From NCBI GenBank assembly GCA_002361535.1, contig DETG01000038.1, forward strand, positions 6,957-51,867: DNA of 44,911 nt, given 5' to 3'. Shown here one piece after another: positions 34,544 through 43,172 of this stretch. Made by a program: the position numbers and the translations under genes. The notes beneath the pieces are model-generated. The model was not told the DNA's origin and ran no database searches. It saw nothing but the letters and a program-made list of their open reading frames with translations. Source of the stretch: Prevotella sp. UBA3294 (GTDB lineage Bacteria > Bacteroidota > Bacteroidia > Bacteroidales > Bacteroidaceae). Positions within the stretch are counted from its first letter, which is position 1; every line of letters starts with the position of its first letter.

Positions 34544-35238
34544 AAAATCGGTTTTTGAGACATAAATTTGTGTTAAAATTCGTTATTTCGCGATGGCTTT
34601 TTTTAGGTGAAAATCCCATAAAAACAGGGCTTTCCACCATTTTGTACCCCTCTCAGATTTTCGCATTTTGAACTTTCCCGACCGTCGTTCAAAGAGCGCT
34701 CTGAAATTTGAATTTTGAGAAAAATCGGTCTTTCCTAATTTGGTGTTAGTTTTTATTTGCTTTTACAAATGTGGAAATTTAAAATTGAAAACATTTCGTT
34801 TTGTTGAGCGATTCGGGGTTTATAAACACAAATGTTATGCAAATAGCAAGATTTTACAAATCTGCTACACAGTTTATGTTTGCAAACCATACATGGTAAA
34901 AACTTAAACCACATAAATATTCATTCTTTGCATGTTTGTTGTAAGTTATTAAAAATCAAGTGTTTACGTTTTAAAAATACAAAATGGTCCATAATTATTC
35001 TTGATCTACACCTCCAATTACTGTATATTGCCTTTTTTATGAGGAATTTGTAAATACATAACTAAATCAGACCCAGTTCTTTGCATTTTCCTCCTGTATA
35101 ATGTCTTTGTAACGATTTTATACTTATATTTCACGTTTTGATATTAATACTTAATAGTTTTGAATTATAAAATCAAAAATCTAAAAATGTAAATATTTGA
35201 TTTTTGTTTTTCGAATTTGAATTTTCTTGTTACAATTG
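34544..35238. other. Long AT-rich gene-free region
   Basis: About 700 bases without a plausible gene on either strand, clearly more AT-rich than its neighbours. A short hairpin with arms AGC-AGATTT and AAATCTGCT lies at 34845-34866. TTTGCAAA occurs at 34879-34886, and AAAATCGGT followed by T-rich sequence occurs twice (near 34546 and 34722). No tRNA, tmRNA or other known RNA was recognised. Confidence 0.6.
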
Positions 35239-35269
35239 TTGTTTGTTCCAAAAAAATGTTTTACCTTTG
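35239..35269 (+). promoter_or_regulatory. Promoter for the XRE-type regulator
   Basis: TTG (35239-35241), a 20-base spacer and TACCTTTG (35262-35269), about 53 bases before the ATG. Confidence 0.65.
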
Positions 35270-35270
35270 T

Positions 35271-35293
35271 AAAGTCATTCAAAAAGTGACTTT
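35271..35293. promoter_or_regulatory. Candidate operator of the XRE-type regulator
   Basis: AAAGTCA (35271-35277) and TGACTTT (35287-35293) are perfect inverted half-sites separated by 9 bases. They sit at the predicted transcription start, an ideal site for repression. A further half-site-like GAGTCA follows. Confidence 0.5.
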
Positions 35294-35322
35294 TGAGTCA
35301 AATTTCGATTACGTACTTAAAA

Positions 35323-35787
35323 ATGAAGGATAGAATACGACAGATTATGGAGAGTCAGCACATGACTCAAACAACATTTGCAAACTTCCTCGGGATGGCC
35401 CCAGCCTCACTGAGTAGTATTTTCAATGAGCGCACCCGTCCCACCCTAAACACAGTGGAGGCCATCAAGAGTAAATTGCCATCCATCAGTCTCGACTGGC
35501 TGATGTTTGGTAAAGGACCTATGTACGAAGATCAAATAGAGGATGCTGAAAAACAGAACCTTGCTCCTTCTTCTACCACCGGTGAGCAGCTACTGGATTT
35601 CTCTGCCACACCTGCTACCCCATCCAACGGTTATGGAGACAGTAGAAATTTTCAGGGTGTGAATCGCACACCCAATAATTACGTCAAAACAGATGTGAAT
35701 TTTTTTGACAAACCGAAGCGTGAAATTGTCGAAATCCGAGTCTTTTTTGATGATGGTACATGGGAGTCGCTCGTGCCTAAGAAATAA
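35323..35787 (+). CDS. XRE-family helix-turn-helix regulator
   Basis: A 154-residue DNA-binding protein. The N-terminal helix-turn-helix spans about residues 10-35 (MTQTTFANFLGMAPASLSSIFNERTRPT), followed by the LDWLMFGKGPMYED segment common to Bacteroidota XRE-like regulators. The middle is a low-complexity linker, and the C-terminus is a short conserved-looking segment (IVEIRVFFDDGTWESLVPKK). The ATG at 35323 is chosen because the helix-turn-helix begins right after it; an upstream in-frame extension covers the leader. No phage genes surround it. It may control itself through the dyad at 35271-35293, by inference. Confidence 0.85.
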   Translation: MKDRIRQIMESQHMTQTTFANFLGMAPASLSSIFNERTRPTLNTVEAIKSKLPSISLDWLMFGKGPMYEDQIEDAEKQNLAPSSTTGEQLLDFSATPATPSNGYGDSRNFQGVNRTPNNYVKTDVNFFDKPKREIVEIRVFFDDGTWESLVPKK

Positions 35788-35799
35788 GAATTATCTTCG

Positions 35800-35942
35800 G
35801 ATAAGATGCTCCTTATCGGCATAAAACAAATGAATTTTTTTGTTCTGCTCTCGATTTTTCGTATCTTTAGATAAGATACTTCATCTCGGCATAAAAAACA
35901 AATGTATTTGTTTTGTTCTGCTCTCGATTTTTCGTATCTTTG
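35800..35942 (+). promoter_or_regulatory. Duplicated promoter upstream of pyrK
   Basis: Two direct copies of about 70 bases, offset by 73. Both contain TTGTTCTGCTCTCGATTTTT. Copy 1 has TTTG (35839-35842), 19 bases, TATCTTTA (35862-35869). Copy 2 has TTTG (35912-35915), 19 bases, TATCTTTG (35935-35942). The second matches the consensus fully; the first has G to A at the last position. They precede the pyrK ATG by 96 and 23 bases. Confidence 0.8.
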
Positions 35943-35965
35943 CACAAATATAATGATGCAAAGAT

Positions 35966-36769
35966 ATGAAAACAAAGAAGTATGTTCTTGACCTGACAGT
36001 TGTTTCAGCTGTGCTTCTTCGTGAGAAGTATGTTCTTTTAAAGCTAACACATGAAGATTCACTGCCAGAGATGCTGCCAGGACAATTCGTAGAGGTAAGG
36101 GTGGATCATTCTCCTGCTACCTTCCTACGCAGACCGATTTCGATCAATTTTGTAGATAGGAAACGTAATGAACTATGGTTGCTGGTGGCTGCAGTCGGTG
36201 AAGGAACACGTCATCTGGCAAAACTCCAAACAGGAGATGTGCTGAATTGTGTGCTACCGCTGGGAAATTCGTTCTCACTGACTGTTCCTCATGCAGAGGA
36301 TCCCACTGTCGACTTTGCTCATCACAAGGTGCTGCTGGTGGGCGGTGGAGTTGGCGTGGCTCCCCTTTTATACTATGGCTATTGGCTGAAGGAAAAGGGT
36401 GCCGATCCTACGTTCCTGTTAGGAGCACGCAGAAAACAAGACCTCTTGTTGCTGGATGAGTTCAATCAGCTCGGACGGGTCTTTGTGACTACAGAGGACG
36501 GTAGTCTGGGACAGCCAGGCTTTGTGACCAACCATACCATCCTGTCTCAAGAGCATTTCGATCAGATCAGCACTTGTGGTCCCAAGCCGATGATGGTGGC
36601 TGTGGCCAAGTATGCACAACAGGCAGAGGTCTATTGCGAAGCATCGTTGGAGAATCTGATGGCTTGTGGACTGGGTGCTTGTCTGTGTTGTGTGGAAAAA
36701 ACAACCGAGGGCAATCTGTGTGTCTGCAAGGAAGGGCCTGTATTTGACACACGACGGTTGCTGTGGTGA
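35966..36769 (+). CDS. pyrK: Dihydroorotate dehydrogenase electron-transfer subunit (PyrK)
   Basis: A 267-residue flavin/iron-sulfur subunit that passes electrons from dihydroorotate oxidation in PyrD to NAD+. The FAD-binding motif RRPISI is at 55-60, and the NAD-binding glycine stretch LLVGGGVGVAPL at about 123-134. The [2Fe-2S] cysteines are in the C-terminal cluster (C234, C239, C242 and C254 in ACGLGACLCC...VCKEGPVF). pyrD follows 42 bases downstream, forming the class 1B heterotetramer of de novo pyrimidine synthesis. Expression probably comes from the duplicated promoter directly upstream. Confidence 0.94.
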   Translation: MKTKKYVLDLTVVSAVLLREKYVLLKLTHEDSLPEMLPGQFVEVRVDHSPATFLRRPISINFVDRKRNELWLLVAAVGEGTRHLAKLQTGDVLNCVLPLGNSFSLTVPHAEDPTVDFAHHKVLLVGGGVGVAPLLYYGYWLKEKGADPTFLLGARRKQDLLLLDEFNQLGRVFVTTEDGSLGQPGFVTNHTILSQEHFDQISTCGPKPMMVAVAKYAQQAEVYCEASLENLMACGLGACLCCVEKTTEGNLCVCKEGPVFDTRRLLW

Positions 36770-36811
36770 GTATGTGCTTTTGGATTATTATGTAAAAATT
36801 ATTTTCAAGAA

Positions 36812-37723
36812 ATGGCTGACTTAAATGTAAAAATAAATTCTCTTCAACTGAAGAATCCGGTGATGACAGCTTCGGGAACGTTCGGCTATGGAACGGAGTT
36901 CGCGGATTTCATCCCTTTAGACGGTCTTGGAGGCATCATCGTTAAGGGTACAACCCTGCATCCCCGTGAAGGTAACGACTATCCCCGTATGGTGGAAACG
37001 GCCTCGGGAATGCTGAACTGTGTGGGACTTCAAAACAAAGGGGTGGATTATTTCTTTGAACACATCTACCCAGAGGTGAAGGATCTGGACACGAATGTGA
37101 TCGTCAATGTGAGCGGTTCCTCTCCTGATGACTACGCAGCGTGTGCCGCACGGATCGATGCTTTGGATAAGGTGCCTGCCATCGAGTTGAATATCTCCTG
37201 TCCAAACGTGAAACAGGGCGGTATGGCTTTCGGTGTTACCTGTGAAGGAGCAGCCAGTGTGGTGAGGGCAGTGCGTCAATGCTATCATAAGACAATGATC
37301 GTGAAACTGTCTCCCAATGTGACGAATATTGCCGATATTGCCCGTGCTGTAGAAGCAGAAGGGGCTGACAGCGTCTCGCTGATCAATACACTGATGGGCA
37401 TGGCTATCGATATAGAGAAACGTCGTCCGAAGTTAAGTATCAATACCGGAGGTCTGAGCGGTCCTGCGGTGAAGCCTGTTGCCTTGCGTATGGTTTGGCA
37501 GGTGGCAAAGGCCGTGAAGATTCCTGTGGTGGGGCTGGGAGGTATCATGACAGCCGAGGATGCCATCGAGTTCCTGATGGCAGGAGCGACGGCCATAGAA
37601 ATCGGTACAGCTAACTTTATTGACCCGACGGTTACCATCAAGGTGCGTGACGGAATCAATGACTGGCTTGATCGCCATGGCTGCCAAAGCGTACAGGAAA
37701 TCATTGGGGCTTTGGAGGATTAA
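36812..37723 (+). CDS. pyrD: Dihydroorotate dehydrogenase, class 1B catalytic subunit (PyrD)
   Basis: A 303-residue FMN enzyme that oxidises dihydroorotate to orotate in the cytoplasm. The class 1 active-site cysteine is C130 in [13 protein letters not shown], and the substrate/flavin lysine is K45 in IIVKGTT. The phosphate-binding end [26 protein letters not shown] is typical. Pairing with pyrK marks it as the NAD-dependent 1B type. The ATG at 36812 fits the family start ([22 protein letters not shown]). It converges on aroC. Confidence 0.95.
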   Translation: MADLNVKINSLQLKNPVMTASGTFGYGTEFADFIPLDGLGGIIVKGTTLHPREGNDYPRMVETASGMLNCVGLQNKGVDYFFEHIYPEVKDLDTNVIVNVSGSSPDDYAACAARIDALDKVPAIELNISCPNVKQGGMAFGVTCEGAASVVRAVRQCYHKTMIVKLSPNVTNIADIARAVEAEGADSVSLINTLMGMAIDIEKRRPKLSINTGGLSGPAVKPVALRMVWQVAKAVKIPVVGLGGIMTAEDAIEFLMAGATAIEIGTANFIDPTVTIKVRDGINDWLDRHGCQSVQEIIGALED

Positions 37724-37735
37724 GCGGCGACAATA

Positions 37736-37767
37736 CAAAAAAAGCCCCCGGCCAAACAGCCGAGGGC
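37736..37767 (-). terminator. Terminator downstream of aroC
   Basis: Read on the minus strand: GCCCTCGGC, loop TGTTTG, GCCGGGGGC, then seven T's. The T-run is on the minus strand, so it serves the slyD-aroC transcript. It could hold back pyrD read-through less efficiently. Confidence 0.85.
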
Positions 37768-37911
37768 AACCAACACAAAAACTAAACTAGACTTAACTTG
37801 ACAAGAGCGGGATTTTCACAAACCCTCAACGCTTTGTCGATTGCAAAGATACAACTTTTTCTTGAAAAGTCATACATGTTTTTACTTTTTTTTATTGTTT
37901 TCGGTAAAAAA

Positions 37912-38985
37912 TCACAGTTTTGTGGCCTTTTCAGACAATATACAGTCCAAAATCACCATAGCAGCCATCGATTCAACGATGGGGACAGCTCGCGGAAGCA
38001 CACATGGATCATGCCGACCTTGTGCCTTGAATATGGTGGAATGCCCTTCAATATCGATGGTTTCTTGTGTTTTTAGGATGGTTGCCACAGGTTTGAATGC
38101 CAACCGGAAATAGATGTCCTGTCCGTTGCTGATACCCCCTTGTATTCCTCCGCTATGGTTGGTGGTGGTGGAAATGGGACTGCCAGGCTGGAAAATATCA
38201 TTCTGCTCACTGCCACGCGACAGGATGCAGTCGAACCCCTCACCATATTCGAAACCTTTCACAGCATTGATGCCGAGCATGGCCGCTCCCAACTGGGCAT
38301 GAAGCTTGCCGAACTCAGGATCGCCCAATCCTACGGGACAGCCTTTGATCACACAGGTGATAGTACCGCCGATGGTGTCGCCTTCAGCTTTCACACTGGC
38401 GATGAGCTCTTCCATGGCAAGGGCTTTCTCGGGGTCTGGACATCTCACGATATTCGTCTCCGTGAGACCAAGGTCGTATCGTCGATAATCTTTGTCAAGC
38501 GCAATCGGGCCAACCTGTGAGGTGTAGGCTTGAATCGTGATACCCAACGGTCGGAGTGCCAATTTAGCCAATGCACCACCCACACAGCGGCTGATGGTGA
38601 TCCGTGCGGATGAGCGTCCGCCGCCGCGATGATCTCTTATACCATATTTATTATAATAGGTATAGTCGGCATGCGAAGGACGGAACAGACATCGCATATT
38701 TTCGTAGTCCTGTGAATGCTGGTTCTTGTTTCTGACGATGAAGCCGATAGGGCAACCTGTTGACTTCCCTTCAAAAACACCACTCAAGAACTCCACCTCG
38801 TCGTCTTCATGACGGTCGGTGGTGATGCGGCTCTGTCCTGGCTTGCGGCGATTGAGCTCTTCTTGGATGAAGGCCATATCGATGTCAATGCCTGCAGGAA
38901 AGCCATCAACGACTCCTCCCACAGCTGCTCCGTGGCTTTCTCCAAAGGTGGTCAGCGTAAATATTTTACCGAATATGTTGCTCAC
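37912..38985 (-). CDS. aroC: Chorismate synthase (AroC)
   Basis: A 357-residue enzyme that converts 5-enolpyruvylshikimate-3-phosphate to chorismate, the last step of the shikimate pathway, using reduced FMN. Signatures are FGESHG (14-19), RPSHADYTY, the [14 protein letters not shown] segment, and near the C-terminus [21 protein letters not shown]. The length is normal. It begins 30 bases after the slyD-like gene ends, so both are probably one transcript, ending at 37736-37767. Confidence 0.96.
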   Translation of the reverse strand: MSNIFGKIFTLTTFGESHGAAVGGVVDGFPAGIDIDMAFIQEELNRRKPGQSRITTDRHEDDEVEFLSGVFEGKSTGCPIGFIVRNKNQHSQDYENMRCLFRPSHADYTYYNKYGIRDHRGGGRSSARITISRCVGGALAKLALRPLGITIQAYTSQVGPIALDKDYRRYDLGLTETNIVRCPDPEKALAMEELIASVKAEGDTIGGTITCVIKGCPVGLGDPEFGKLHAQLGAAMLGINAVKGFEYGEGFDCILSRGSEQNDIFQPGSPISTTTNHSGGIQGGISNGQDIYFRLAFKPVATILKTQETIDIEGHSTIFKAQGRHDPCVLPRAVPIVESMAAMVILDCILSEKATKL

Positions 38986-39015
38986 GACAAATAGGATTAG
39001 GGTTTTGATGGTTGA

Positions 39016-39597
39016 TTAGTGATGGCAGTGGCCGCATCCGCTGTTTCCGCCTTGATGACATCCGTCGCCACAATCATCACATCCGCATCCGCAACCTTCG
39101 CCACTCATGGCTTTGATGAACGACTTGATTTCTTCTTCAGTGGCTTGGCGGTTCTCCACGATATGTCCTTTGAAACTCAGCTCTTTTCCCGCTAACGGAT
39201 GGTTTAGGTCGATTTTTACATGACTGTCAGTAATCTCCAGTACTTTTCCGAAAAATCGCTGACCTTCCTCGTTCTGCAAGGGGAGCACAGCATCCACGAA
39301 CACGTTCTCGTGGTCGAAACGCCCGTTAATCGAGAAAATGCTGCGTTCCAGTTCTACCACGCGCTCTTCGTCATAGTCGCCGTAAGCCTGCTCTTTTGTG
39401 AGCTTAAATTCAAAGGTTCCCCCTTTCTCAAGGTTGACCACTTGCTTCTCAAAGTCGTCAAGGGTGATACCAAAACCACTGATAAACTGGAAGGGTTTCT
39501 CATCGGTAGCCTCTTCCACAAACTCCAGTGTCTTCTCTCCTGCGGCATATAGGGTATAGGCCACTTCCATGTACTGATTGGTCTTCTTTTCTTCCAT
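39016..39597 (-). CDS. slyD: FKBP-type peptidyl-prolyl isomerase, SlyD-like
   Basis: A 193-residue protein. It has the SlyD pattern: a split FKBP domain (VAYTLYAAGEKTLEFVEEA, FQFISGFGITLDDFEKQVVNLEKGGTFEF) interrupted by the insert-in-flap chaperone domain (about 85-145, ending in HPLAGKELSFKGHIV). A cysteine/histidine-rich tail (CGCGCDDCGDGCHQ to GCGHCHH) should bind nickel or zinc. Family members isomerise prolyl bonds and assist metalloprotein maturation. The ATG at 39597 is preferred over the in-frame extension to 39648, which would cross the promoter. The exact name SlyD is a family-level call. Confidence 0.88.
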   Translation of the reverse strand: MEEKKTNQYMEVAYTLYAAGEKTLEFVEEATDEKPFQFISGFGITLDDFEKQVVNLEKGGTFEFKLTKEQAYGDYDEERVVELERSIFSINGRFDHENVFVDAVLPLQNEEGQRFFGKVLEITDSHVKIDLNHPLAGKELSFKGHIVENRQATEEEIKSFIKAMSGEGCGCGCDDCGDGCHQGGNSGCGHCHH

Positions 39598-39625
39598 GAT
39601 GATAACTATTCTGTTCTTTGGGTTG

Positions 39626-39633
39626 CAAAGGTA
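39626..39633 (-). promoter_or_regulatory. -7 element for slyD-aroC
   Basis: The minus strand reads TACCTTTG followed by CAACCC. It lies 28 bases upstream of the start codon. No good TTTG was found at the -33 position. Confidence 0.5.
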
Positions 39634-39686
39634 GTGATTATTTTTCAAAATATCACTTATTTCTTTGATTTACGTCAAAAAAGTGG

Positions 39687-39704
39687 ACTGTTTGCGCAAA
39701 CAGT
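39687..39704. promoter_or_regulatory. 18-bp perfect palindrome between divergent genes
   Basis: ACTGTTTGCGCAAACAGT, fully self-complementary. It lies 35 bases upstream of the -7 element at 39740 and 53 bases upstream of the one at 39633. This position suits a regulator binding site acting on one or both genes. Confidence 0.6.
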
Positions 39705-39739
39705 GCGGTAAAAGCCATGGATAGTATCGAAAATCGCCG

Positions 39740-39747
39740 TAACTTTG
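39740..39747 (+). promoter_or_regulatory. -7 element for the 39815 gene
   Basis: TAACTTTG followed by CAC. The predicted leader of about 60 bases contains a small hairpin (GCACC/GGTGC, 39760-39774) and two GGATAACAA strings. The -33 position lacks TTTG, so the promoter may depend on an activator. Confidence 0.55.
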
Positions 39748-39814
39748 CACCCGGAAAAAGCACCATAGAGGTGCATCAGGATAACAATTAAGGATAACAA
39801 AAAAGAAAGGAAAA

Positions 39815-40180
39815 ATGATGAAAAGATTGTTTTTAACCGTTGTAGCTGTGCTCAGCATGACTATGACATTTGCAGAAGACGAGAACCTCAACAAGGTAGA
39901 TAACATGAATGCCTACAAGATGGAGGTCAACTATCAGAAACTGGGTGATGCCCTGAACTTGTCAATGGATCAGCAGGAAGCTGTGCAGGATATTCATCAG
40001 GCATTCTGCGCCGATATGATGAGTGTGGCTGCTGCCAACAAGGAGTCGCGCAAGGCTATGATGATGAACGCCATTTCCAAGGATCTCCGTTATATGCGTA
40101 TCGTCTTGGATTCCAAGCAGTACAAGAAGTACCTGTTGCTGCTTAACATTACTCTGAACAACCGTGGTCTTAACGACTAA
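39815..40180 (+). CDS. Small exported protein of unknown function
   Basis: A 121-residue protein with a signal peptide (MKRLFLTVVAVLSMTMTFA). The ~100-residue mature domain is mainly helical and charged (KLGDALNLSMDQQEAVQDIHQAF, KDLRYMRIVLDSKQYKKYLLLLNITLNNRGL). I do not recognise a family. It has one cysteine and no lipobox, so it is probably periplasmic. The helical pattern with a closing LxxKQYKKYL-type motif recalls small periplasmic stress proteins, but that is only an impression. It has its own promoter and the terminator at 40204-40238, so it is monocistronic. Two adjacent ATGs (39815, 39818) are equivalent. Confidence 0.8.
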   Translation: MMKRLFLTVVAVLSMTMTFAEDENLNKVDNMNAYKMEVNYQKLGDALNLSMDQQEAVQDIHQAFCADMMSVAAANKESRKAMMMNAISKDLRYMRIVLDSKQYKKYLLLLNITLNNRGLND

Positions 40181-40203
40181 GTAATAGAGAGAGGTATTAT
40201 GTT

Positions 40204-40238
40204 CGGGGGCAGATGACTATCATCTGTCCCCGTTTTTT
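40204..40238 (+). terminator. Terminator after the 39815 gene
   Basis: CGGGGGCAGATGA pairs with CATCTGTCCCCG with small imperfections, followed by six T's. It begins 24 bases after the stop codon. Confidence 0.88.
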
Positions 40239-40268
40239 GTGATGCCGCGCATTTTTCTCTGAATACAT

Positions 40269-40299
40269 TTTGCCGTTTCGTTTTTTTTCTTTTATTTTG
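40269..40299 (+). promoter_or_regulatory. Probable promoter for the subtilase gene
   Basis: TTTG (40269-40272), a 19-base spacer and TTATTTTG (40292-40299, one mismatch to the consensus). Eight bases separate it from the ATG, as in the nuclease gene at 12412. Confidence 0.5.
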
Positions 40300-40307
40300 C
40301 AAGGTAA

Positions 40308-42509
40308 ATGAAGAGAATAATCTTGTTTGTCATAGGGATGATGGGGGCGGTTATGATGATGGCCCAGCAAGCCGACTATCGGAAGATGTCGTCTTGGGTG
40401 CGTCGTGCTGTCAAGACTCAGCATACCACACGCAGACAGGCTCCGGCACTTCATCGGCAGATACCTTCGATTTGTGCCTTTGTCCGTATCTCTGACGATG
40501 CCGACCGTATTCTCGAAGAACATCATTGTCGGAAGTTGGCTCAGTTTGGCGATATCTACATCGCCAGTATTCCTTTAAACCGGTTGTCTGACTTGTCATT
40601 GAACCGACAAGTGCAGCGCATCGAGGCAGGAGAGCGACATACCGCCCTCATGGATACTACCTATATTATAAATAAGGTGGAACCGGTCTATCAGGGTACG
40701 GGCTTGCCGCAGGCTTATACAGGAAAGGGGGTGATCGTGGGTGTTGAGGATATCGGTTTCGACCTGACTCATCCGAATTTCTATGATGCGTCGATGGAGA
40801 ACTACCGGATCAAACGCTTCTGGGACCAGTTGTCGGTAGATACGCTTGACAGTGAGTTGTATGTGGGTGCCGACTACACGACACAAGAAGAGATCCTGCG
40901 TTATGCCCATTCCCGTGATGGCTTGACGCAAGGGCATGGCACACACACTCTGGGCATTGCCGCGGGCTCTGGCTTCGATACCCCTTTTCGGGGTATAGCC
41001 TACGAGAGTGATATCTGCTTAGTGAGTAATGCCGTGACCGATGACAAAGAGTATATTGATTCCGTGAACTATTACAAATACACCTCGGCTACCGATGCAC
41101 TGGGGTTTAAGTATATCCTCGACTATGCTGAGTCGCAGGGGAAACCCTGTGTGGTCTCTTTCAGCGAAGGATCTCATCAGGATTTCTCGGGTGATGACCA
41201 ACTGTTGTATGAAGTACTTGAGCAAATGGTGGGTCCTGGCAAGATTATTGTTGCCTCTGCGGGAAATGAGGGCGGTCTCAATTCTTATTTCCACAAATCA
41301 CCTGAACAGGTATCGGAAGGAACCTTCCTGAACAGGTACGATAAAACGTATTTTTTCCGTGTCATTGCCGACAAACCGATGAGTCTGCGCTTTATCTCAT
41401 ACAAAAGTGCCACACGCGCCGACACCTTAATGATTTCATCAGATCAGATCTTCTCGGCTCCTGACTCATTGTTGAAAGACACTACCGATTTGTTGAATAA
41501 GCAGCATATCTTCGAGATCGGTGCCTATCCCTTCAGTTTTGACGAGAACCGTACGGTGTATGAGGTGGGCATCAAGAGCAAGGAACGTTTCGGCTATGCC
41601 GGCTATTTCTTCTCCGTGGAGATCGTAGGAGAGGGTGTTGAGGCTGATTTCTATACTGGCACAGGTTCTATCGGGGCGAAGAAAGAATATAATGCTGCAT
41701 TGACAGAAGGGGAAAGAACGCATTGTGTGTATTCTCCAGGTACAGCCCCGGCGGTCATCTGTGTGGGAGCTTCTGCCTATCGTACCGGTATCATCAATCA
41801 CAAAGGCAACTATATCAATAGCAACCGTGGACAGAATGGGGAGGTGGCCGACTATTCCAGTGTGGGGCCGACGGTTGACGGGAGGATCAAGCCCGACGTG
41901 CTGGCAAATGGCACGAATGTCGTCTCTTCGTATAGTAGCTTCTACAGAGAGGAACATCCCACCTCTGATGGCTGGGACATTACCTACAGCACCTTTCAGG
42001 GACGAAGCTATCCATGGCGCATCGATATCGGTACTTCCATGTCAACTCCCGTTGTCAGTGGCATCATCGCCCTTTGGCTGCAGGCACGTCCTGATCTCAC
42101 TCCCGAAGAGATAAAGGATGTGATTGCGCAAACGAGTATCCGTCACGACCCCACGTTAGACTATCCCAACAATACTTACGGATGGGGAGAGATTGATGCC
42201 TACCGCGGACTTCTCTATCTGTTAGGACTAAGTGGTATCAAGGAGATTACTTCCGAACAGCCTCGTAAGGTACAGGTCGTGCTTCAGGATGATTGCATGC
42301 GACTGTGCTTCGACGAACCCCTGCGGCAACCGCTGGATGTGGTTCTCTATGGGGTAGGGGGCTCCTTGGTGGCACGCCATCATCTCAACAGTGGAACAAC
42401 TGAGCAACAGGTGGGTATCGGCGGTCTTCCAACTGGTGTCTATGCCGTGCAACTTCATAGTCAGCAGCCAGGCATCTCAGGGTCTTTCCTGATCCGCAAA
42501 CCACGCTAA
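40308..42509 (+). CDS. Exported S8-family serine peptidase (subtilase)
   Basis: A 733-residue secreted protease. It has a signal peptide (MKRIILFVIGMMGAVMMMAQ) and a propeptide-like region to about residue 115. The catalytic triad is D148 (GVEDIGFDLTHPNF), H210 (GHGTHT) and S577 (GTSMSTPVVSG), with the oxyanion asparagine in SAGNEGG. A beta-rich insertion lies between the asparagine and the serine. The C-terminal ~80 residues (IKEITSEQPRKVQVV to SGSFLIRKPR) resemble a degenerate sorting-type beta domain, so secretion by the type IX system is possible but unproven. It stands alone between two terminator/promoter regions. Confidence 0.9.
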   Translation: MKRIILFVIGMMGAVMMMAQQADYRKMSSWVRRAVKTQHTTRRQAPALHRQIPSICAFVRISDDADRILEEHHCRKLAQFGDIYIASIPLNRLSDLSLNRQVQRIEAGERHTALMDTTYIINKVEPVYQGTGLPQAYTGKGVIVGVEDIGFDLTHPNFYDASMENYRIKRFWDQLSVDTLDSELYVGADYTTQEEILRYAHSRDGLTQGHGTHTLGIAAGSGFDTPFRGIAYESDICLVSNAVTDDKEYIDSVNYYKYTSATDALGFKYILDYAESQGKPCVVSFSEGSHQDFSGDDQLLYEVLEQMVGPGKIIVASAGNEGGLNSYFHKSPEQVSEGTFLNRYDKTYFFRVIADKPMSLRFISYKSATRADTLMISSDQIFSAPDSLLKDTTDLLNKQHIFEIGAYPFSFDENRTVYEVGIKSKERFGYAGYFFSVEIVGEGVEADFYTGTGSIGAKKEYNAALTEGERTHCVYSPGTAPAVICVGASAYRTGIINHKGNYINSNRGQNGEVADYSSVGPTVDGRIKPDVLANGTNVVSSYSSFYREEHPTSDGWDITYSTFQGRSYPWRIDIGTSMSTPVVSGIIALWLQARPDLTPEEIKDVIAQTSIRHDPTLDYPNNTYGWGEIDAYRGLLYLLGLSGIKEITSEQPRKVQVVLQDDCMRLCFDEPLRQPLDVVLYGVGGSLVARHHLNSGTTEQQVGIGGLPTGVYAVQLHSQQPGISGSFLIRKPR

Positions 42510-42548
42510 TCATTTGTAGGTATTTGACGGAAACCCTATTTTTAGGTA

Positions 42549-42579
42549 TTGCACATCTGTGCTTTTCACATTATCTTTG
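42549..42579 (+). promoter_or_regulatory. Promoter for fldA with a dyad in its spacer
   Basis: TTG (42549-42551), a 20-base spacer and TATCTTTG (42572-42579). The dyad GCACATCTGTGC (42551-42562) lies within the spacer and could be a regulator site. The leader is about 70 bases. Confidence 0.65.
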
Positions 42580-42655
42580 CACTCGGAAAAAAGAACAAAG
42601 CTTACTTTTCCCAGTGCAAAGTTTTTTTTATACACATCAACAATAAGAAATAACA

Positions 42656-43150
42656 ATGAGTAAAACAGTAGTAGTTTTCGGTTCCTCAACAGGAACATGC
42701 GAAGGTATCGCCAATAAGATTGGAGAGAAATTAGGTGCAGAAGTGGTGAATGTCTCTGATATGAACGAAGACATCCTGGCTGCCGATAACCTGATTATCG
42801 GTACATCCACATGGGGAGCCGGTGAGTTACAGGACGATTGGTATGAGGGCGTAGAGTTGCTCAAGAGCAATGACCTCAGCGGGAAAGTGGTAGCCATTTT
42901 CGGTTGCGGCGACTGTGAGAGTTACAGTGATACTTTCTGTGGTGCCATGGCCGAGCTGTACAATGCGGCGAAGTCGGCAGGTGCAACCTTGGTTGGTGCT
43001 GTTTCCACAGATGGTTATTCCTTCGATGACTCTGAGGCCGTGGTGGATGGTCAATTCGTAGGACTGGCCCTCGACGATATCAATGAGGATGATAAGACTG
43101 ATGGCCGTATCGATGCCTGGATCACACAGATCCAACCCTCTCTGAAATAA
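42656..43150 (+). CDS. fldA: Flavodoxin (FldA)
   Basis: A 164-residue long-chain flavodoxin that carries electrons on FMN, often replacing ferredoxin. The phosphate-binding loop is GSSTGTCE (9-16), a variant of the usual TGxTE pattern. The isoalloxazine loops are around STWGAGELQDDW and FGCGDCESYSDTFC, and the long-chain insertion follows as DGYSFDDSEAVVDGQFVGL. The acidic composition is typical. It is coupled to a DUF2023 gene 22 bases downstream, an arrangement I recall as common in Bacteroidota. Induction by iron limitation is known for flavodoxins in general but is not shown here. Confidence 0.93.
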   Translation: MSKTVVVFGSSTGTCEGIANKIGEKLGAEVVNVSDMNEDILAADNLIIGTSTWGAGELQDDWYEGVELLKSNDLSGKVVAIFGCGDCESYSDTFCGAMAELYNAAKSAGATLVGAVSTDGYSFDDSEAVVDGQFVGLALDDINEDDKTDGRIDAWITQIQPSLK

Positions 43151-43172
43151 CGAATTGTAAATGTAAAAACAG

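Noticed and set aside
35323..35787. Prophage repressor
   Set aside because: The helix-turn-helix is of a type common in Bacteroidota chromosomes, and no integrase, structural or other phage gene lies in the window.
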